From an uncultured Desulfobacter sp. (GTDB taxonomy: Bacteria > Desulfobacterota > Desulfobacteria > Desulfobacterales > Desulfobacteraceae), in the NCBI RefSeq assembly GCF_963665355.1, contig NZ_OY762229.1, forward strand, positions 2,294,001 through 2,358,000: a stretch of DNA of 64,000 nucleotides. The letters run 5' to 3'. Positions 1-8,775 of this stretch are shown piece by piece. Numbering within the stretch: the stretch's first letter is position 1; each line of letters starts with the position of its first letter. Under the pieces are notes generated by a model that did no database searches, was not told the DNA's origin, and worked only from the letters and a program-made list of their open reading frames with translations. The position numbers and the translations under genes were made by a program.

Positions 1-2354
1 CCGAACAGCATGACTTGGGCTATGTTCGGGTTTTTCCCTGCGCCCTGAACAAGAATGTCAAGTCTTGGGTCGTCGGCAAAGGCAATGGCTGTGCCTTGGG
101 GAATAAGTCCTTCAAAGATTTCGGCTTTGGCCCGGGCCACATTGTCCAACGACCCCAGGCCCTGCATGTGCGAACCATGGGTGTTGGTCACAAGCGCGAT
201 GTCGGGCCGGGCAATGGCCGTCAGGCGCGAGATTTCGCCGGGATTGCTCATGCCCATCTCCACCACGGCCCATTCATGAATATCCGCCAGCCTGAGCAGG
301 GTCTGGGGCACACCGATTTCATTGTTCAGGTTGCCTTGGGTGGCCAGGGTGTCGTAGTGCTGTGAAAAGATGTTTTCGGCCATTTGCCGGGTGGAGGTCT
401 TTCCGTTGGAACCGGTCAGGGCTGCAATGCGTGCCTTTGAACGCATTCTGTGATACCGGGCCAGAAGTCCCAATGCGGTCAAAGTATCCGGTACTTGGAA
501 AAAGAAGGCTCCGGTTTTGTCCAGCACTGATTTCTGATCCGAATCAAGGGTATCCAGGTAACCCTGCCGGACAACGAGGGCTGAAATCCCCTTTTGTGCC
601 AGGTCCGCAATAAAGTTGTGTCCGTCAAAGCGTTCCCCTGCCAACGCCAGAAAGACCATGTCAGAAGAGATGGCTCTTGAATCCGTGCCGATACCCTTGA
701 AAACAGTTGTCTTCATATCGGCTTTCTGCCCTGAAGCAGTGACTGGACTGCACCCCAGGGCATTGGAGATATCGGTCAGATTCCATGGCCTTGGCGTCAA
801 CAGGCTGGTACAGGCATCGGTCAGGTGCTCCTTATCGTCAAAATGAATGGTTCCCGTCCTGGTGACCTGGTAGGTTTCATGGCCCTTGCCTGCGGCAACG
901 ATAATATCACAGGGCTTTGAGATCTGGACGGCCAATGCCAGGGCTTTGGCCCTGTCGGTTATCCGGATATACCCGTTTTCACCGGCACTGGCGCGGGAAA
1001 AATCAATCTGTTTAAATCCCCGGGTACGTATACCCTCTATGATTTCGTCCACAATGGCGTCCGGGTCTTCACTTCGCGGGTTGTCTGATGTGACAATGGC
1101 GACATCCGAATAAGTGCAGGCAATGACGCCCATGGGGCCGCGCTTGGTACGATCCCTGTCTCCGCCGCATCCGAACACAGTGATCACTCTTTTGGGGGCA
1201 CGTCCTGAAAGGGTTTTCAGGATAGATTCAAGAGCATCCGGTGTGTGGGCGTAGTCCACAAAGATGTGCCGATTCAGTTCTGTGTCAAGCTTTTCCAGCC
1301 GTCCCGGAACCCGTTTAAGGCCGGCGATACCCCGGGCGATGGATTCAGGGCAGATGCCTGTGGCCAGTGCCGCGCCTGCCGCGCACAGGATATTTTCCAG
1401 ATTGAAACGGCCCGTGAGTACGGACTGCATGGGCGTTTGAACACCGGTGAAATCCAGGGTCGCTTTCAGGCCATGGATATCGTCGGTAATATTAATGGCT
1501 TTTATTTCAGCTTCGCGGGGTCTGTTATCGTCCTGCCGGTCTGCACTGACCCGGATCACGGGCAGGGTAAGGCTTTCTGCCAGCCGGGCGCCGTAATCAT
1601 TGTCAATGTTGATCACCGCCTTGCCCCGGTTCCCGTCGCTAAAGGGGCCCAGATGCCCGGTGAAAAGAGTGCGCTTGCAGGCGAAATAATCTTCCAGCCC
1701 GTCATGGTAATCCAAATGATCCTGGGTGAGATTGGTGAACACGGCCGCATTAAATTCGCATTCATCCACCCGGTGCTGGTCCAGGCTGTGGGAGGAGACC
1801 TCCATGATGACGTGGGTGACTCCTGCAAACTTCATGTCGTGCATGGTTTTTTGCAGGCACACGGCATCCGGTGTTGTGACGCCGGCATCAAGGGTGGTGC
1901 CCGGGTATCTGATATTAATCGTGCCGATGACGCCGCAGGTTATGCCGCAGCTCTGGTAGATCTGTTCCAGAAGCCAGGTAATACTGGTTTTGCCATTGGT
2001 TCCGGTGACGCCCACCAGTACCAGATCCTTCGACGGATGGCTGAAAAAGTTTGCCGCGGCAATGGCGGTGTCTTTGCGGGTGTCTTTAGACAGAATAATA
2101 TGACGGACCTGTTCCGGGGGCAGACCCTGGGGGATTCTCTGGGCCAGAACCGCTGCGGCGCCTTTATCAAAGGCCTGGGCAATGTAATCATGACCGTCTG
2201 CGGCGTGGCCGTCCACGGCAATGAAGAGAGCGCCTTGTACCACCTGTCTGGAATTGCAGGTGATATCGGTGATGGTGATGGTGCCGATTCCTGCCTGTTC
2301 CTGGTCAGGTGTGAGTACAGTTTTGGTTGTATTCAGGATATCAGTCAACTGCAT
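1..2354 (-). CDS. murE/murF: MurE-MurF fusion, bifunctional muropeptide ligase (3' end off window)
   Basis: One reading frame runs from ATG at 2354 to base 1 with no stop. Residues 1 to about 515 are MurE, which adds meso-diaminopimelate to UDP-MurNAc-L-Ala-D-Glu. It has the ATP loop GTNGKTS and the DNPRSE signature that selects meso-DAP over lysine. The MurE C-terminus (GKGHETYQ, then FDDKEHL) reads straight through LLTPRPWNLTDISNALG into MurF, the D-Ala-D-Ala adding enzyme, whose ATP loop TGSNGKTS lies near 440. No stop and no ribosome site separate the halves; the internal ATG at 716 lies well inside the MurF domain. The start overlaps the ftsI end by 14 bases, so translation is probably coupled. 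Both reactions are cytoplasmic and consecutive. Murein ligase fusions are known in other bacteria. The MurF C-terminal domain is outside the window. Confidence 0.93.
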   Translation of the reverse strand, partial: MQLTDILNTTKTVLTPDQEQAGIGTITITDITCNSRQVVQGALFIAVDGHAADGHDYIAQAFDKGAAAVLAQRIPQGLPPEQVRHIILSKDTRKDTAIAAANFFSHPSKDLVLVGVTGTNGKTSITWLLEQIYQSCGITCGVIGTINIRYPGTTLDAGVTTPDAVCLQKTMHDMKFAGVTHVIMEVSSHSLDQHRVDECEFNAAVFTNLTQDHLDYHDGLEDYFACKRTLFTGHLGPFSDGNRGKAVINIDNDYGARLAESLTLPVIRVSADRQDDNRPREAEIKAINITDDIHGLKATLDFTGVQTPMQSVLTGRFNLENILCAAGAALATGICPESIARGIAGLKRVPGRLEKLDTELNRHIFVDYAHTPDALESILKTLSGRAPKRVITVFGCGGDRDRTKRGPMGVIACTYSDVAIVTSDNPRSEDPDAIVDEIIEGIRTRGFKQIDFSRASAGENGYIRITDRAKALALAVQISKPCDIIVAAGKGHETYQVTRTGTIHFDDKEHLTDACTSLLTPRPWNLTDISNALGCSPVTASGQKADMKTTVFKGIGTDSRAISSDMVFLALAGERFDGHNFIADLAQKGISALVVRQGYLDTLDSDQKSVLDKTGAFFFQVPDTLTALGLLARYHRMRSKARIAALTGSNGKTSTRQMAENIFSQHYDTLATQGNLNNEIGVPQTLLRLADIHEWAVVEMGMSNPGEISRLTAIARPDIALVTNTHGSHMQGLGSLDNVARAKAEIFEGLIPQGTAIAFADDPRLDILVQGAGKNPNIAQVMLF

Positions 2355-4077
2355 GGGCTGTCTCCCGGGGTAATGCCGCTACCATGTTCGTCTTGGGCGC
2401 GATGTTCAGATAGTTAAAGGAGCGGCTCATGATATCTTTGAACGCCGGTGCTGCCACAACACCGCCGTAATGATTTTGTTTGGGTTCATCCACCACCACC
2501 AGAACGGCCAGAGCCGGGTTGTCAAAGGGGGCAAAGCCTGCAAATGCCGCAGTGAACCTGGAACTGGAGTAGCCCTTTTTGTCGTGGGCGGCTTTCTGGG
2601 CCGTACTGGTTTTGCCGCACACCCGGTAGCCGGGGATGGCTGCCGCAACGCCTGTACCTTCCTCCTGGACCACGGAGGCCATCATCTCTTTTACAATCCC
2701 CGCGGTTTTGGCTGAAATGACCTGGCGGACCACGCAGGGTTCATTGTTTCGGATAACGACACCGGAATCGGTGAGGACTTTTTTAACCAGTATGGGTTTC
2801 ATCAGTTTTCCGCCATTGGCTATGGCAGATACTGCACTGACAAGCTGGAGCGCAGTCACTGAAATGCCCTGGCCAAAGGAGATGGCTACGGTGTCGATAT
2901 TTTTCCAGCGCTTCAGGGGCAGCAGAACGCCGCAGCGTTCTCCGGGAAAATCAATCCCTGTTTTTGTGCCGAATCCAAAGGCATTCAAATAATAGTGCAG
3001 GGTTTTCGGACCGATGTCCTGGGCTATTTTTGCAGCCCCGATGTTGGAGGAGACTTTTATGATCTGGCCCGGCGTCAGATAATCATGGGGATGGGTGTCG
3101 TGGATTTCTTTTCTGCCTATGCGGTAACTGCCGTTTTCACAATTAATGATGGTTCTGGATGACATGCCCTGTTCAATGGCCGATGCCACCGTAATCACCT
3201 TCATGATGGAACCGGGCTCGAATGTGTCTGTGACAGCCCTGTTTCTGTACCGGCCCCGGCTGAAATCATCATAGTTGTTGGGGTTGAATTCCGGGTAGTG
3301 GGCCATGGCCAGAAGTTCACCGGTGGACGGCTCCATGACAATGACTATGCCGGATTTGCCCCGGTGTTCTTTCACGGCCCGTTCAAGGGCCTGTTCACTG
3401 AAAAACTGGATTTTTTTATCCAGGGTTAAAACAATGGTATCTCCTTTGAGTCCGTCCCGTTTGTTTTCTCCTGTATCCAGGACACGCCCCTGGCCGTCCC
3501 TGTACTCTTCGGTCTTCACGGTCCGGCCTTCCAGGAAATCATTGAATTTAAGTTCCAGCCCCTCAAGTCCGTGATCCTCTTTGCCTGTGAAGCCGATGAC
3601 CTGGGCGGCCAGCTGCCGGTTGGGATAAAAACGTTTGGAATTGTCCGGTGTATAAATGCCGGCGATGTTGAGCTTTCTTACCTCGTCTGCCTTGGTTGGC
3701 GACACCCGGCTTGCCAGAAGCGAGAACCGGCTTTTTTGGGAAAGTTTTTTCTCCATTTCGGCCCGTTTGCCCCCAAGGACTTTGACCAGCATGCCCGCCG
3801 TTTGTGTAACATCCTTTATCTGGGCGGGATCTGCAGTAATGTTGGGCGCCTCAATGCTGGCACCCAGTCTGTTCAGGTGACGGTCAAGGATCAGTCCCCG
3901 GTCCCCCTGGATGGTGAACTGTCTGACATAGTTGTTTTCAGCTTTTTTCTTCAGAGTCTCCCCCTGGAGAATCTGGATGTCAAAGGAGCGTAAACCTAAA
4001 CCTGCCAAGCAAAGCAATAGAAAAAAACGGATGACGGTAATTCGTAAACCGATTTTTTCACAAGGATTTGCCGTCAT
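2341..4077 (-). CDS. ftsI: Peptidoglycan transpeptidase FtsI (class B PBP3)
   Basis: This is a 578-residue class B penicillin-binding protein that cross-links septal peptidoglycan in the divisome. A membrane anchor lies at about residues 15-32, followed by the PBP dimerisation domain (RGLILDRHLNRL near 60). The transpeptidase domain has all three motifs: S290-I-M-K293 with the nucleophile serine, SSN at about 343-345, and KTS at about 489-491, a common variant of KTG. No PASTA repeats follow, unlike SpoVD-type proteins. It directly follows ftsL (stop and start touch at 4077/4078) and overlaps the MurE-MurF start, the usual dcw order. Length and motifs fit FtsI. Assignment to FtsI rather than another class B PBP rests on the location. 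Confidence 0.95.
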   Translation of the reverse strand: MTANPCEKIGLRITVIRFFLLLCLAGLGLRSFDIQILQGETLKKKAENNYVRQFTIQGDRGLILDRHLNRLGASIEAPNITADPAQIKDVTQTAGMLVKVLGGKRAEMEKKLSQKSRFSLLASRVSPTKADEVRKLNIAGIYTPDNSKRFYPNRQLAAQVIGFTGKEDHGLEGLELKFNDFLEGRTVKTEEYRDGQGRVLDTGENKRDGLKGDTIVLTLDKKIQFFSEQALERAVKEHRGKSGIVIVMEPSTGELLAMAHYPEFNPNNYDDFSRGRYRNRAVTDTFEPGSIMKVITVASAIEQGMSSRTIINCENGSYRIGRKEIHDTHPHDYLTPGQIIKVSSNIGAAKIAQDIGPKTLHYYLNAFGFGTKTGIDFPGERCGVLLPLKRWKNIDTVAISFGQGISVTALQLVSAVSAIANGGKLMKPILVKKVLTDSGVVIRNNEPCVVRQVISAKTAGIVKEMMASVVQEEGTGVAAAIPGYRVCGKTSTAQKAAHDKKGYSSSRFTAAFAGFAPFDNPALAVLVVVDEPKQNHYGGVVAAPAFKDIMSRSFNYLNIAPKTNMVAALPRETAHAVD

Positions 4078-4389
4078 TTAATTCGTTCCTTTGGGCAGGT
4101 AAATGGTTTGATCAAAGGTGTCTGATGTCAGTCCTAACCGGGTATGGGCAATGCGGGTGATCCGGGCCTCGGATTTAAGGCGTTCAAGTTCCACGCTTAA
4201 GGCCTGGCGGTAATTTGCCAGATCCCGGATCCGGCTTTCAGTTCTTGCAATCATGATCATGGCCTGGCTGGATTCACTCCGGATCCAGGCGTTGCAAATA
4301 AGTTCGGCGGCCAGTAACACGATAAGGAGAAACCACCACAGCCCTTTTTGACTCTGGAAAGAATAAATTTGGTTTTTGGGTGTGTTCAC
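4078..4389 (-). CDS. ftsL: Small divisome membrane protein FtsL
   Basis: This 103-residue bitopic protein has a short basic cytoplasmic tail, one hydrophobic segment at about residues 15-32 (WWFLLIVLLAAELI), and a periplasmic helix with coiled-coil character (RIRDLANYRQALSVELERLKSEARI). That layout is typical of FtsL, which pairs with FtsB and activates FtsQ/FtsW/FtsI. Sequence conservation in this family is poor, so the call rests on size, topology and position between rsmH and ftsI. The ftsI start codon follows immediately after its stop. About 105 non-coding bases separate it from rsmH. Confidence 0.8.
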   Translation of the reverse strand: MNTPKNQIYSFQSQKGLWWFLLIVLLAAELICNAWIRSESSQAMIMIARTESRIRDLANYRQALSVELERLKSEARITRIAHTRLGLTSDTFDQTIYLPKGTN

Positions 4390-4495
4390 AACAGGACCAC
4401 TCTTTTTCTAAAAGCTTTAATAAGCTGTTAATTTTATTGTTTTTTTGTTGTAGATTGAGCCTTACGTCTTGACAGATCAAGCCGGCTCTTGGCTG

Positions 4496-5434
4496 TTATA
4501 TTTTTTGTGCCACCCTGAGCTTGGCGCTTCTTGCCATGGGGTTGGCTTTAAGTTCGTCCGAATCTGCTGTCACAGGTTTTCTGGTAACGGACTCCATTTG
4601 TTTTACAAATCCGCATATGCATTGGGGAAACTGCCGTGGGCATGTACATCCGTTTTCAAAGGCGCGCAACTGCTGTTTGACAATGCGGTCTTCCAGGGAG
4701 TGGAAGGTGATGATACTGATACGCCCGCCCTTGGAAAGCATGGACGGAACTGCCTGCATGAATGTTTCCAAACGTTCAAGTTCCCGGTTGACCTCAATGC
4801 GCAGGGCCTGGAACACCCGGGTGGCCGGATGAATTTTCTGCTTTGCCTTTGCACCGGAGGGCATGGATTTCTCAATGACCCCGGCCAGTTCAAGGCTGGA
4901 GTTAATGGAAGAACCGGACCTATTTTCCACGATGGCCCTGGCTATCCGTCTTGAGAAACGTTCCTCCCCGTATGTGAAAAAAATATCAGACAATTGTTTT
5001 TCCGAATATGTATTCACCACCTGGTGTGCAGTTAAAGAATTGCGGACATCCATCCGCATATCCAATGGTTCGTCCTTTTTAAAACTGAATCCCCGTTTGC
5101 TCTGGGTCAACTGGTTGAGTGAAAAGCCAAGGTCAAGGAGAATGCTGTTAACTCCACCAATTCCGGCATCTTTGAGAATGCCGGGGAGATCACTGAAGTT
5201 GTTGTGGTACAACCGAACATTGTCCTTGAAGGGGTGAAGTACGTTTCTGGCGTTGGCAATGGCATCCATGTCCTGGTCAATGCCGATCAGTAACCCACCG
5301 GAACCTATGGCTTTAAGCGTTGACGTTGCGTGTCCGCATCCACCCAGGGTGCAGTCCACACATATATCTCCGGGGTTAAGGTTCTGATACGCATGCACCT
5401 GCCGGGGCATGACGGAAATATGTTCGAAGCCCAT
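4496..5434 (-). CDS. rsmH: 16S rRNA (cytosine(1402)-N(4))-methyltransferase RsmH (MraW)
   Basis: This 312-residue protein matches RsmH in length. The N-terminus HISVMPRQVHAYQNLNPGDICVD is followed by the SAM-binding loop DCTLGGCGHA at about residues 28-37. Then come LLDLGFSLNQL and, near the C-terminus, the motif ITFHSLEDRIVKQ at about 243-255, all family hallmarks. It methylates N4 of C1402 in the 16S rRNA P site. The gene sits directly after mraZ with one base between them, the standard dcw arrangement, so both should share one transcript. Confidence 0.96.
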   Translation of the reverse strand: MGFEHISVMPRQVHAYQNLNPGDICVDCTLGGCGHATSTLKAIGSGGLLIGIDQDMDAIANARNVLHPFKDNVRLYHNNFSDLPGILKDAGIGGVNSILLDLGFSLNQLTQSKRGFSFKKDEPLDMRMDVRNSLTAHQVVNTYSEKQLSDIFFTYGEERFSRRIARAIVENRSGSSINSSLELAGVIEKSMPSGAKAKQKIHPATRVFQALRIEVNRELERLETFMQAVPSMLSKGGRISIITFHSLEDRIVKQQLRAFENGCTCPRQFPQCICGFVKQMESVTRKPVTADSDELKANPMARSAKLRVAQKI

Positions 5435-5435
5435 A

Positions 5436-5876
5436 TTACAACCCTATGGAAGCAATCTCTTCTTTGACGTCCTTCTGCTGGATCTCTTCCTCCATGTCAA
5501 TCTGCTCCTGCTCCCATTTGTCTTTGGCCCAGATTTCAAACCGGTCCAGAACACCCACAAGAACGACCTCTTTATCTATCCCTGCATAGGTTCGTAAATT
5601 CTGCGGGATTAACACCCTGTCCTGCTTATCGATTGTCAAAGGACAGGCATTGCCCAGAAAAAATCGTTTGAACCGTTGCATGGATGACGTCTTGACCGTT
5701 TTTAAACGGTCCTCAAGATCCTGCCATTCACTGAAGGTAAAGGCATAGATGCAGCCGTCCTTGCATGAGACAACTATCCCGTATTCATCATCCTCCTGGA
5801 GCACTTTTCTGAATCGTGCCGGGATAATGAGCCTTCCTTTATCATCAATGGTATGAGAGGAACTGGATCGAAACAC
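5436..5876 (-). CDS. mraZ: Transcriptional regulator MraZ
   Basis: This 146-residue protein is made of two SpoVT-AbrB-like repeats: the first near residues 5-47 (HTIDDKGRLIIPARFRKVL) and the second near 77-120 (CPLTIDKQDRVLIPQNLR). This double AbrB fold forms the ring-shaped DNA-binding MraZ, which represses its own dcw operon. It is the first gene of the minus-strand dcw cluster. Three GTGGN repeats lie about 27-53 bases upstream of its start, as expected for autoregulation. The C-terminus carries an acidic tail (DMEEEIQQKDVKEE). Confidence 0.95.
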   Translation of the reverse strand: MFRSSSSHTIDDKGRLIIPARFRKVLQEDDEYGIVVSCKDGCIYAFTFSEWQDLEDRLKTVKTSSMQRFKRFFLGNACPLTIDKQDRVLIPQNLRTYAGIDKEVVLVGVLDRFEIWAKDKWEQEQIDMEEEIQQKDVKEEIASIGL

Positions 5877-5902
5877 TTGTGTGGCCTTTTTAAAGTACTA
5901 CA

Positions 5903-5929
5903 TCCACTCTACACCCACCTAGCAGCCAC
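5903..5929 (-). promoter_or_regulatory. Candidate MraZ operator (three GTGGN repeats)
   Basis: On the minus strand, GTGGC, GTGGG and GTGGA occur at 5925-5929, 5914-5918 and 5903-5907. They are spaced exactly 11 bases apart and each is followed by TG. They lie between the promoter -10 box and the mraZ start. MraZ from other bacteria binds short tandem G-rich repeats (TGGGN type) in this position, so autorepression of the dcw operon is likely. Confidence 0.65.
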
Positions 5930-5956
5930 TTTTACGAAAAATATAAGAGAAGTCAA
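5929..5956 (-). promoter_or_regulatory. Putative sigma70 promoter of the dcw operon
   Basis: Read on the minus strand, TTGACT (5951-5956) is followed after 16 bases by TAAAAG (5929-5934). The GTGGN repeats lie at or just after the expected transcription start, so a bound MraZ would block initiation. The -10 box is a weak match. Confidence 0.5.
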
Positions 5957-6194
5957 GTTAAAAAATGAATAAATAGAAAAAAAACGATACAGATACAGGG
6001 GAGTAATAATCTATTTTTTTTAAAAGCTCAATGAAAAAATAATTTAAAATTTCTCATAGAAATAGGGATGTTAGGATGACTGTGGGGGATTGCCCCGTTT
6101 GGGGGCATGGTGGTGTTACGATGTGGGGGGACGTTCGCGTGGCGCATTGTGGGTGGAAAGGGTGGTGCGATGGAGCAAACTATTCGATAACGTG
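5957..6194. other. Non-coding stretch with G-rich block and small hairpin
   Basis: This stretch lies between mraZ and a broken kinase gene. The part nearest mraZ is AT-rich. From about 6076 to 6180 the plus strand becomes strongly G-rich with repeated GTGG and GGTG words. TGCCCC (6091-6096) and GGGGCA (6102-6107) form a small hairpin. Short ORFs here look like low-complexity artefacts rather than genes. Confidence 0.5.
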
Positions 6195-6986
6195 TCAAGC
6201 TATTTGTGAGGCAGTGTGTCCGTGCAGTATATTTTCGGGAATCCCGCATCCCTGGTCCCGGAAAATTATTTTAACGTATGCTCCTTTGGCAATGGTCAGA
6301 AGATTGTCCTTGAGCAGATGAGAATTTTTTATCTCAATGAACAGTTCCCCTTTGTCCGCCATGGCATGGCGGGCGTTCACCACAATGTTTGCCACCACCT
6401 GTTCCAGCTGTTTTCTGTCGGCATGGATTAGCCACAGATCCTGGGCCGCAGACAGGTGAAGCCTGATATCAGATCCCGCCAGATTCAGGCCTGCAATATT
6501 CCGGATCAAAGGTTCGGGGTTAAAGTATTCTTTGAAGGGAGAGCCGCCTTCGGCAAAGGTAAGAAACTGTCTGGTAAGGCGTACGGCGTCCTCCATGGAC
6601 GCCTCTGCCCTTTAAAGATATGCCAGCGCCTTGGGGGAATGACCGGCTTCAAGCTTGGCAAGGGTGATAGTCCCGTACAGGCCTGTCATGATATTATTGA
6701 AATTATGGGCAATGCCACCGGCTAAAGCGCCTATGGATTTTAGCCATTTCGCATTGATGTCGGTGGTCTGGGAAATATTGTTCAATGGGGCCGTGGCGTT
6801 TTTTCGTACAAGGATCTGGTATGTGTTTAGATTTTCACCGTCAAGACGAACCTGGCAGATAAACAGGTCCACGGTTTTTGGAGTTCCTTTCTTCTGGCGC
6901 ATCAATGTGGTCAGACTTAATAGCGGCTGCTCACGCATGCGTTTGTGTAAGGGGAAAAGCGAAATGGGTTCATTGTTTTGCGCTGT
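6195..6986 (-). pseudogene. Decayed sensor histidine kinase fragment
   Basis: The minus-strand frame from 6986 encodes a PAS-like tail, then a HisKA dimerisation helix with the phospho-acceptor box IAHNFNNIM. It stops at TAA (6612-6614) just after SPKALAYL. The same frame continues beyond the stop with the rest of the kinase: VRLTRQFLTFAEGG, an N-box (VVNARHAM) and the G1 box DQGCGIPE. After PENIL the sequence turns into unrelated residues and ends at 6195, so the rest of the ATPase domain is missing. The PAS end is also cut by a stop at 6987-6989. The gene therefore has an internal nonsense codon and lacks both ends. It was probably a hybrid sensor kinase once. A stand-alone function is unlikely. 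Confidence 0.85.
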
Positions 6987-7034
6987 CTAAATTGTGGATC
7001 ATAATGAACTGCAGCACCTTATATATAGAATACG

Positions 7035-7754
7035 CTAAAGGGCACCGGCGATGATCCGGTGTATCTGATCAATTTTGTCATTCAGTTCTGCCTTGGTGCA
7101 GGTGGGAATATGCACCGGGGGGTGGATGATGAGATCCACCGTGCCGGGCATGAGATCCAGAGTATCAGAGGGAAGAATATGTTCTGAATTTTTAATCGTT
7201 ATGGGCAAAACCGGCAAACCGGAGGTCATGGCAAATACAAACGCTCCTTTTTTGAAGGGCAGAAGATCTCCCCGGGATCTGGTGCCTTCTGCGAAAAAAA
7301 CCACGCTGGCTCTGTCTGATAATGTGTTTTTTGCCGCTTTTATGGATTCTACGGCAGCCTGTCCATTGGACCTGTTCACATAGATACAGCCAAGAAGATT
7401 GCAGGCTGTACCGAAAACCGGAATCTTTTTAAGCTCCATCTTCATCACCCATTTGATGGTCAGCCCTGTAAAACCGTGCAGTACAGGAATATCGACCATG
7501 CTTTTATGGTTGGGAACCACCACATAGGATGATGTGGGATCATAATTTTGCCGGCCCTGGATTCTGACCTGTATGGGTACAATGGCACAAAATATTCTGG
7601 CCCAGGTCACAGCAAGGGTATCTGCTTTGTCCGGGTTGAAAACCGCTCCTACAACGATGCAACTCAGTGCCATGACCAGGGTGTTTAAAATCATGGCCGG
7701 GATTACAATAATCCATTTATAGGGCTGGTAAGCTATTTTAAATAATGTGTTCAC
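7035..7754 (-). CDS. 1-acyl-sn-glycerol-3-phosphate acyltransferase (PlsC family)
   Basis: This 239-residue membrane-associated acyltransferase makes phosphatidic acid from lysophosphatidic acid and an acyl donor. The catalytic NHxxxxD motif appears as NHKSMVD at about residues 82-88. The substrate-binding EGTRS block is at about 155-159, and a proline-rich block (GLPVLPITI) follows. The N-terminus has a hydrophobic stretch at about 15-40. It lies three bases downstream of the DUF4340 gene and could be the last gene of that transcript. Whether it is the main PlsC of the cell or a specialised paralogue cannot be told from the sequence. Confidence 0.88.
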   Translation of the reverse strand: MNTLFKIAYQPYKWIIVIPAMILNTLVMALSCIVVGAVFNPDKADTLAVTWARIFCAIVPIQVRIQGRQNYDPTSSYVVVPNHKSMVDIPVLHGFTGLTIKWVMKMELKKIPVFGTACNLLGCIYVNRSNGQAAVESIKAAKNTLSDRASVVFFAEGTRSRGDLLPFKKGAFVFAMTSGLPVLPITIKNSEHILPSDTLDLMPGTVDLIIHPPVHIPTCTKAELNDKIDQIHRIIAGAL

Positions 7755-7757
7755 ACC

Positions 7758-8753
7758 TTATTTGGATTCAGAGCTATCCTGCTGTTCAATTCCCAGAAGT
7801 TTATCCGTATATGAAACAATGTCTTCGGCTTTATAGCTGGTCAGAGTGAACGCGTAGGGTGTATATGAACAAGACCCGTCCACATCCTGATCTTCATTTT
7901 TATTGAACAGATTTAGAACAAAAGTCTGATCGTTTTCAAGGGAAATTTTACATAAGGGCTGTTTCTTTTTGAAACGGGCAGTCTCCTCATCATTTATGAA
8001 CGTCTGGCATTCAAGCTTTGACAAAGATGAAAGCAGGTCAGATATGCTTTTGGGGTCCCCAGCAGACCCATCTTCATTTTTCCAGACCGTCTCTTCAGAT
8101 GCTGTGTTTTCTTCTGCCAGATCCCCTTTAGTCTCCTCTTTTTCCTGATCTGCGGCTTTAACCGTCCGGGTTTTTACAAAGACGGCGGTTTTTCCCTGTT
8201 TTTCCACTGTGATCTTTTTCACGCCGTCCGGATCAAATTCAAGTACTGTTTTATCCCTGAAATCGTCAGACCCTTTGTCAAACTGGTCTTTAAAGTTACC
8301 GTTGGCCTGGTATACGGTCTGGTCCCCATCCTTAAGGCAGACAAATGTGTGGTTGTAGCTGGGCGCTGTTTTACCGATCACAAGGCTGCACAGCACATCT
8401 TTTCCGGCCAGGGCCTTAACCTTCACGGCATGGGGGGCATCCAGTTCATATCTTGAAAGGTCCTTGGCCTCGGATACAAGGGCGGACAGTTTTATCTGCT
8501 TTAAGGTGCCAAGCATCTGCTCTAAATCCCCCTGGTTTGCCGGAAATTTTTTGTCGGTAACGGTCCAGCCCTTTTCTGATTTATCAAGGACGACCAGGCG
8601 GTCTGCTTTGGATATTTCCATCCGGTCAATGCGGGCCGTATCCACCTTGGGAACAGTCGGCAGTTCATAATGGGTCTGCCCGTCTTTTTTAAGAACAAGA
8701 TAGGCGCTTAAACCGATGATCAGTATAATCAGGATAAGATATTCTTTTTTCAT
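7758..8753 (-). CDS. DUF4340 domain protein of a Gld-like ABC system
   Basis: This 331-residue protein has a single N-terminal membrane anchor (YLILIILIIGLSAYLVL, about residues 5-21), with the rest predicted periplasmic. The body matches the DUF4340 pattern: an ISKADRLVVLDKSEKGWTV-like core, a region around SRYELDAPHAVKVKA, and VIGKTAPSYNHTFVCLKDGDQTVYQ. DUF4340 proteins are commonly encoded after GldG-like genes and probably work with the exporter on the outer face of the inner membrane. An acidic low-complexity insert (about 200-225) splits the domain. The gene is 22 bases after the GldG-like gene. Substrate and exact role are unknown. Confidence 0.8.
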   Translation of the reverse strand: MKKEYLILIILIIGLSAYLVLKKDGQTHYELPTVPKVDTARIDRMEISKADRLVVLDKSEKGWTVTDKKFPANQGDLEQMLGTLKQIKLSALVSEAKDLSRYELDAPHAVKVKALAGKDVLCSLVIGKTAPSYNHTFVCLKDGDQTVYQANGNFKDQFDKGSDDFRDKTVLEFDPDGVKKITVEKQGKTAVFVKTRTVKAADQEKEETKGDLAEENTASEETVWKNEDGSAGDPKSISDLLSSLSKLECQTFINDEETARFKKKQPLCKISLENDQTFVLNLFNKNEDQDVDGSCSYTPYAFTLTSYKAEDIVSYTDKLLGIEQQDSSESK

Positions 8754-8775
8754 GTTTATTCCTTAATTCATCAAA

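Noticed and set aside
1245-2417. 390-residue plus-strand open frame opposite murE
   Set aside because: It is the antisense of the MurE part of the fusion. The minus frame carries clear MurE motifs, while this one has no family pattern.
6028-6321. Short open frames in the G-rich block (73 and 81 residues)
   Set aside because: They are low-complexity Pro/His or Gly/Trp strings caused by base bias, and they overlap the kinase remnant.
6612-6614. Stop codon in the kinase gene as a possible selenocysteine site
   Set aside because: The codon is TAA, not TGA, and the gene is also cut at both ends, so decay is the simple reading.
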